From: Powellomyces hirtus
Lineage: Eukaryota; Chytridiomycota; Chytridiomycetes; Spizellomycetales; Powellomycetaceae
Length of the DNA stretch: 64,000 bases
NCBI GenBank assembly: GCA_025526995.1
Contig: JAHLKG010000001.1
Span: 682,001 to 746,000, forward strand
Direction of reading: 5' to 3'
Both the position numbers and the translations under genes were made by a program. Below are positions 57,801 through 64,000 of the stretch, piece by piece. The notes under the pieces were generated by a model that worked only from the letters and a program-made list of their open reading frames with translations, was not told the DNA's origin and searched no databases. The number at the start of each line of letters is the position of its first letter. Position 1 is the stretch's first letter.

Positions 57801-59528
57801 AGATGTCAAAGTTCGCGAAGTAGAACAACGAGTATTCTCTTCATTCTGTAAATCTATCGGGGTCAGACACGTCCGCGAATATGAAGATGGGCAACTCAAG
57901 ATGACACAAGAATTTGCGGAGAAAAGAATGCAGCTTGAGACCGCGCAAGCTAAACTATTGAACCAGTACGTACGAGAGTACCGGATAGAGTTTTTCGAGT
58001 TACCGGACGACTCATTCGCATTCATCTCTTAGACTGGATTTTGAGAAAGGAAAGTGCCACGCGACGGAAGAACGACTAAAGAAGCTTAGTGCTACTATAG
58101 CAGCAGACGAAGCCGCTCTAGAGCAACTGAACGTCGAAAAAGCGGACATTGAGACGACCAGTGAGGCATTGCTAAAAGAAGTGGATGAAATGACCGCGCG
58201 TCTTCAAGTCGTCAAACATGCGGTTGCGGAAAAGGCTGCGGTCGTCGCAAGTATGAAAAAGGAAATTCAAAGATTGAACAAGGAGACGGAAGGTTGTGCC
58301 AAATCCATTGCAGCCAAGGTAAGCGGCAATAGTTCCAGAATTTGGCTATAGGGGTTGTTCATGTTGACGCGCTTCAGGATCTGCAAATTGCGAAACTCTG
58401 TGTCGACAAATTCTCGATTTTCCGAAAATGCAAACTTGAAGAGATAGATCTACCTTTGTTGGACGGGTCTTTGGCAGACATTTCTCTCGATCAGTTGGAG
58501 GTTGGTCTCATCGTGTTGAATTCCGTGTCACTCTGATGATTCTTTGCATATAACTGACAAGGACAACCATGCAGACTGCACAACAAAATGACACCGATTC
58601 TATGGATGTCGATGAGGACGGAGGGACCCAAACCTCCCGCATGATAGTGCAGAAAATTCGAGTGGACTTTTCGGGGCTGAAGTCCACCCACAAAGAGGTA
58701 AAGACTTCATATTTGGAGACCCTGACTTCGTTCATCCATCGACCAACAAATGCTGTTTGTTTAGGATGGTTCCGACGAGGCTGAGCTCGCATTCCAGGAG
58801 ACGTTGGCCAGTTTGTCTAGCGAGATTGAGAGGATTGCGCCAAATATGCGCGCGATAGATAAATTGGATGAGGTGGAACACAAGCTGAAGGATACGGCGA
58901 AAGAGTTCGACAGTGCTAGGAAAGAGGCCAAAACGGCCAAGGATGCGTTTGCGAAAGTGAAACAAGAGCGATACGACCTCTTTCACAACGCATATACCCA
59001 CATCAGAGACAACATCGATCCCATTTACAAGGAGCTTACCAAATCCAAGACCTTCCCACTAGGGGGCACCGCCTATCTGAGTGTTGAGGACAGTGAGGTA
59101 ACACACACGAATGGTCGTAGCCTATTAATCTCTCGAATCTGGCTAATGGTAGATTCCCTTATCAGGAGCCCTACAATGATGGAATAAAGTATCACGCTAT
59201 GCCTCCAATGAAGCGGTTCAGAGACATGGAGCTTCTGTCCGGTGGAGAAAAGACGGTGGCAGCGCTGGCGCTCCTATTTGCAATCCACAGCTACCAGCCT
59301 GCGCCTTTCTTCGTGCTGGATGAAGTGGACGCGGCCCTTGACAACACGAATGTTGCTAAAGTCGCAAACTACATTCGGCGACACGCGTCAGACACATTCC
59401 AATTCATCGTCATCTCTCTGAAAAACACATTCTACGAAAAAGCCGAGGCCCTTGTTGGCATATACAAGGATCAGCAACGCGCCTCCAGTAGAGTTCTGAC
59501 GCTGGAGCTAGATGGCTTCCTGGATTGA
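54880..59528 (+). CDS. SMC1: SMC1, cohesin ATPase subunit
   Basis: Smc1 pairs with Smc3 to form the cohesin ring that holds sister chromatids. ATG at 54880 starts [20 protein letters not shown], the exact family start, followed by [20 protein letters not shown] (Walker A, split by an intron). [20 protein letters not shown] (Q-loop region) and the [13 protein letters not shown] segment lead into a long coiled coil (about 55650-56800). The hinge lies at about 56800-57300 ([50 protein letters not shown]). The returning coiled coil follows with several short exons. The C-terminus holds [20 protein letters not shown] (ABC signature) and [13 protein letters not shown] (Walker B and D-loop), stop at 59526-59528. 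The length, about 1,230 residues after splicing, fits Smc1. Neighbouring introns are short, 45-90 bp. Confidence 0.96.
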
Positions 59529-59761
59529 TGCATCCAATACAGCCACAACTTGTAGTTTTGTATATATTCTCTTGGTAGTTTGTATTTTGATGTAGTACGA
59601 TGGTCGAGTATCATAGATCAGTCGGGTCGAGATCTTTGGAATGTTATCGTAGACGTTACCGTACCTGGATCTAGGTTTTGAACAATCAACATGGTCACCG
59701 GAAACTGCTGTCATTCCCAGGATTGACAGTATTGGAAGGTGATCTTGTACACACTGCAAGA

Positions 59762-62700
59762 ATGCACAACAATACCTTGACGGTCGCCTTCGAAAACCTC
59801 TCTTCCACACTTGTTAATCTGCCACCGGAATGGGCCCATGCCCTGTGGGCACAACTTGAAGTACTTGTGATGTTTGTTACTTCCGCAAGCAAGTCGCGGC
59901 GCTGACATTCACTTTATGTGCAGACGCTGAATGCAAGTCAGGTTGTCCTGTCACTAGTATTGCATGCGGGTAAAAACAAGTCTGAGGCGGAGCAGCGTAG
60001 AATATACATGGTTTGGGCAGGTGGTGCGACAACAAAAAATCGAAATCCAAAGGAACAGTACATAGAAATAGATCATCAGTATGGTCAGGCTTTAGGCCTG
60101 CGAGACGGGCAACAGGTAACCACTGCTTACCAGGAAAGTAAAGTGCTATTACTCAATCTTTCATGCAACCTGATTATTGGCAGGTCAATGTGGAATTTTG
60201 CAAAAACATTAGCTCAGGCCGATCAGTAAACGTGGAGCCTCTCACGATTGATGATTGGGAGATTTTGGTAAGGCGCCTATTGAAGTGCAGCCAGTATCCT
60301 CGTATTTATTGGGGGGAACTCACCGTTGTCATTAGGAATTGCACGCAGGATATCTAGAAGAGCAATTTCTCAACCAAGTTCGTGTGGTGTGGAAAAATCA
60401 GATTCTGACGGTGTGGGTACATGGCCAAACGATCATTCGGCTGAAAGTCGGTAAGAACCTCTTATTAGATATCTGATCAAGCTGCTGTCATTTGACATAC
60501 AAGGTTGCAATTGCCTTCCCCCGAATCTAGTTGAGACTGATCCGGATGCAGATTGTGTTCTCCTGGACACGAATGCGGAAGTTATCGTCGCTCCAAAGCA
60601 GCGATGGACGCCCGTAGCGAAAACCGAGAATGTCATCCCCTCAACCTCAGGGCGCTCATTGCATCGCCCTTCTTGGCCAGGAAGACTTCTTCCCACCGAT
60701 GCATTCAATCCTTCCGAACATAATATCGCCAATGAACCCGACCTTCCGACGATATGTATCCCAACTGTCAAGGAAGATAGCTTGCCGGTCAACGGGTCTA
60801 TAGTCTATCTTACCAAGCGCGACTTTGGCACACAAAAAAAAGGACCAGAAAGCGAGGAAGCACAGTCCAATGGTGCAACGGAGGACGTTGAGACCGCGAC
60901 AAAACCAAAGGGCTTATATGTCCATTGTCGTCACGTTTCAAGCATTCCGAGAGGCCACGTGTGGGCGAATGAGGTAGCACAAAACCTTTTGTCGTTGCAC
61001 CCGTTTGCGAAAGTTAGGTCAGTAACATCTGTCAGCTAAGGACTTTGTTTTCGTGGATTGATGGATTTGATTTACAGAATGCATGAGCATCCCCGGAATG
61101 CGTCGAACAAATTCAAGTTGTCCATTAGACCTGTTGTCGCGTCAATGAGCGACAACATTGTATTAAGGAAGAATCAGGCCGATGTCGACGTCGCTATCAA
61201 GGCAGTTCGGGGTGCGTTGGAATTCCCAACTCTTTATTCCAGCTGGATCTCCCGAACTGACAACTCCGTTCTTTAGAATACCTTCATAAGATCACATTTC
61301 ATGCCGGCCATACGCTTCTTACAGATGGAACGACTCATGCCGTCTCAGTCAATCTGTCTACATCCATTAGCACACATGTCGTGATCAATATCTTGGAAGA
61401 GAAGAGCGACTCGAAAGACATTGGAAGCAAATTCCCGCAGTTTGCAAATCTGGATGCCAACTCGGTGGACCATGTTGTCATAGAACTGGGCTCGCCCGCC
61501 ATAAGCGTTTTTGAAGATATAGGGACGAAAGATACGGTGCCGCATCTGGCTGGCATCGACGATCTTTTGATTAAGCTGGAAGGCGAATTGAGATCTCGCA
61601 TTGCAAAGCCAATTGTGCGAAGGTCCATGAAAACACCAGGTACAATAATCTTTCGTACAATATCCTATCATGCCAAACTTACGCTGCTGCATAGTACAAG
61701 GCGGCGTTCTACTGTATGGTGCTCGCGGGAGCGGCAAAACCTCTGTCGTCAGAGCAGCCACGCGGACTATGAGCCTTGACCTTGATGTATTGGCTTGTGA
61801 GTGATCCGTCATTCTTCGCGCCTCCTCTTCACTGTATCTGCTTACCGAGACAATTCCTTACAGATAGCATCTTCGTTAATTGCGTGGAGCTTGCAACGGA
61901 ACGCGTGATCAAAGTTAAAGACATTCTACAGGAAACTATCTACAAGGCTGCTTGGCATTCGCCATCCATTGTAGTCTTCGATGATTTGGATCGACTGCTA
62001 CCAGCAGAACAAGAGGTAACTAGACTGTGGTTAATATTGTGATGGATGGAACACAGCTTTGATTTACGCATTGGACCAGCACGCAGATTCCAGCCGCAGT
62101 CGTCAATTAACAGAATTGTTCATGTCGATGATGCACTCAGCCACCAATCATTTTGGCATCGTCCTGCTGGCAACGGTCCAACAACGCACATCTATCCACG
62201 CCACGCTGCTCACGCAACATGTGTTTGGCGAGCTCATTCATATTTCGCCTCCTGGGAAGCAAGAAAGACAACAGGTGTGATGAACTACCCTTTAGCTCTT
62301 CTCATGCGCCTTATCGCTGAATGCTCTTTCGTTACCTTCTGCAAAGATTTTGGAGCGCATGCTTCAGGATACAGGCCTGTCCAATATCAAACTTTCTGCG
62401 CTCAACCTGTCGTCCATCGCGGGCACAACGGAGGGTTTCAGCCCTGCGGACCTGCATACTCTCACTCAGCGCGCCGTGCACGAAGCGGCTAATCGTCACT
62501 TGGTTGCTAGGGCGGCCAACTTTTCCACGACCCTCTCATCCTCAGACATGATTGGAAGTGAAATGCAGGTTGCAACATCTGACTATGTCAAGGCCCAAAA
62601 AGGGTTTGTCCCTGCAAATCTCAAAGGTGTCAAGCTGGAAAAGGGTGGCGAGATAGCCTGGTCCGACGTTGGAGGTGAATGACAATCTTTCATCAAGCGA

Positions 62701-64000
62701 TGGCCGCACGGAGTGCTAATCTATCTTTCTTGAATGAAAAAGGAATGAGAGAAACGAAACGCATGCTTTTGGAGACGCTCGAGTGGCCAACGAAGTATGC
62801 GGCAATATTTGCCAACTGTTCGTTACGTCTGCGATCCGGGTATGTGGCGCCCTCAGCGATTACTTTGTTACGCACGTCCATGAATGTAATTCTGACATAT
62901 CACTAGATTGCTTTTATACGGGTTCCCGGGCTGTGGCAAAACACTTCTCGCGTCTGCCGTCGCCAAAGAATGCGGTTTAAATTTCATCAGCGTCAAGGGC
63001 CCGGAGCTGTTGAACAAGTACATTGGCGCCAGTGAGCAAAGCGTGCGTGATCTTTTTGAGCGCGCATCGGCTGCCAAACCCTGTGTGCTATTCTTTGACG
63101 AGTTTGATGCCATTGCGCCGCGTAGAGGGAATGACAATACTGGTGTCACGGATCGCGTGGTCAATCAGATGCTGACACAGATGGATGGTGCAGAGGGATT
63201 GGATGGTGTTTATGTTCTTGCTGCCACTAGTCGACCCGATATCATTGATCCGGCGCTTCTGAGGCCGGGTAGATTGGATAAAAGTCTGTTGTGCGGGTTG
63301 CCGGATGAGGAGGAGCGTTTAGAGATTTTGCATGCGGTAGCTGCAAAACTGGAGCTAGACCCTGCCGTTTCTCTGGCAGACTACGCGGCGCGAACCTCTG
63401 GCTTTAGCGGAGCCGACTTGCAAGCGGTTCTGTACAATGCGCATCTGGAGGCCATCCACGGTGTTCTGGACGGGGCAGACGAAGAGGCGAAGGATGGGGC
63501 AGGATCAACTACGGTCACTACAAATGGCAACACTCCCGGTAGCAGCAAACATCACGACTTTATCGTGGTACAGCGTGGGGAAGTCTGTGCCATGACACAC
63601 GTGGAAAAAGGAGAACTTGCCATGAAGGTCTGCGAGCTTTGTTATGTGTAACTCAATGATAAAAGCAACTTGTTAACGAGGATTCTTGGACATAGATCGA
63701 AGCTTCTCAACGAACCCTCGCCGAATCTGCTCTTTCCAGCAGCTCGGAAAACTCCAAGGCGAACAAAGCCGCCGCAGAGCAAGAGGTACAGTCCCGCCAA
63801 CGCAAATCATGTCTCCACTGAGGCATTTCCGCACTCCATGTTTGTGTCTCACAAGACATTGTCTTTTGTAGAGGCCTGTGATCACTGCCGCAAATCTGGA
63901 GACAGCGCTGCGCACAACTCGCCCGTCCATCAGCGAGCTAGAGAAATTGCGCTTGCAAAGAATTTATGACGCATTTTTGGGAGGGAAAGGCTCCACTGAG
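59762..64000 (+). CDS. PEX1: PEX1, AAA-type peroxin (3' end beyond window)
   Basis: Pex1 and Pex6 form a double-ring AAA+ motor that pulls Pex5 out of the peroxisomal membrane. ATG at 59762 starts [20 protein letters not shown], which fits the Pex1 N-domain beginning. Short exons carry [27 protein letters not shown] and [10 protein letters not shown]1 has a Walker A-like [15 protein letters not shown] (about 61705-61745) and Walker B-like [17 protein letters not shown]2 has [16 protein letters not shown] (Walker A, about 62910-62945), [32 protein letters not shown] (Walker B and DE), and second-region-of-homology residues in [17 protein letters not shown]. The gene continues after 64000 ([20 protein letters not shown] is the last visible part), so the stop is missing. 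A linker with an Ala/Glu/Asn-rich spot precedes the tail. Confidence 0.95.

Overview
This window is nuclear DNA of a fungus. Nearly every gene is broken by short spliceosomal introns (about 45-110 bp, GT..AG), and the products are conserved eukaryotic proteins. Two secreted polysaccharide-oxidase-type proteins, an ATG10, two peroxins and an epsin point to a fungus. A Virilizer homologue, a TEAD-type YAP-binding fold, a STELLO/DUF288 glycosyltransferase and a giant beta-helix plus multi-TM surface protein suggest an early-diverging lineage, probably a chytrid-like plant-polymer degrader. That taxonomic guess is inference. Exon joins were worked out by eye from splice signals and reading phase; where I give exon coordinates the phases close.

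Layout, left to right. 1-1796 holds the 3' part of an unidentified helical protein (+). 2123-5953 is CLASP/Stu1 (+). 6509-6957 is a small two-exon hypothetical gene (-). 7923-9883 is a secreted AA9 lytic polysaccharide monooxygenase with a repetitive linker (+). 10384-11187 is a Myb/SANT-like protein with a mitochondrial-type leader (-). 11398-16046 is Virilizer, a subunit of the m6A writer complex (+). 16343-18298 is a Pro-rich coiled-coil protein (-). 18661-20245 is SEC13 (-). 21265-21836 is a small heat-shock protein (+). 23295-24377 is a low-complexity protein with an RVxF motif (+). 24822-25757 is a second LPMO-like secreted protein with a CBM19-like tail (-). 26980-28674 is a DUF89 damage-control phosphatase (+). 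28932-30165 is mitochondrial enoyl-CoA hydratase (-).

The second half continues with a TEAD-like YAP-binding-domain protein lacking a visible TEA domain (31790-33831, +), a membrane-anchored double-START protein (34705-37556, -), epsin/Ent3 (38433-40049, +), Rab geranylgeranyltransferase beta (40355-42101, -), a CCDC137-like nucleolar protein (42676-43661, -), ATG10 (43873-44712, +), the beta-helix/9-TM surface protein (44954-50056, -), PEX14 (50758-52148, -), a two-block 20-bp minisatellite (about 52468-52911), a STELLO-like glycosyltransferase (53182-54603, -), cohesin SMC1 (54880-59528, +) and PEX1 (59762 to beyond the right edge, +).

The genes do not form a cluster. Functional themes recur: membrane traffic (SEC13, epsin, RabGGTase beta, STELLO), peroxisome import (PEX14, PEX1), chromosome/microtubule mechanics (SMC1, CLASP) and extracellular polysaccharide attack (two LPMO-type proteins). 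I saw no tRNA, rRNA, transposon, CRISPR array or viral gene. The points most worth a second look are the TEA-less TEAD-like protein, the fungal Virilizer, the beta-helix receptor-like protein, the two LPMO-type proteins with unusual C-terminal modules, and the minisatellite.
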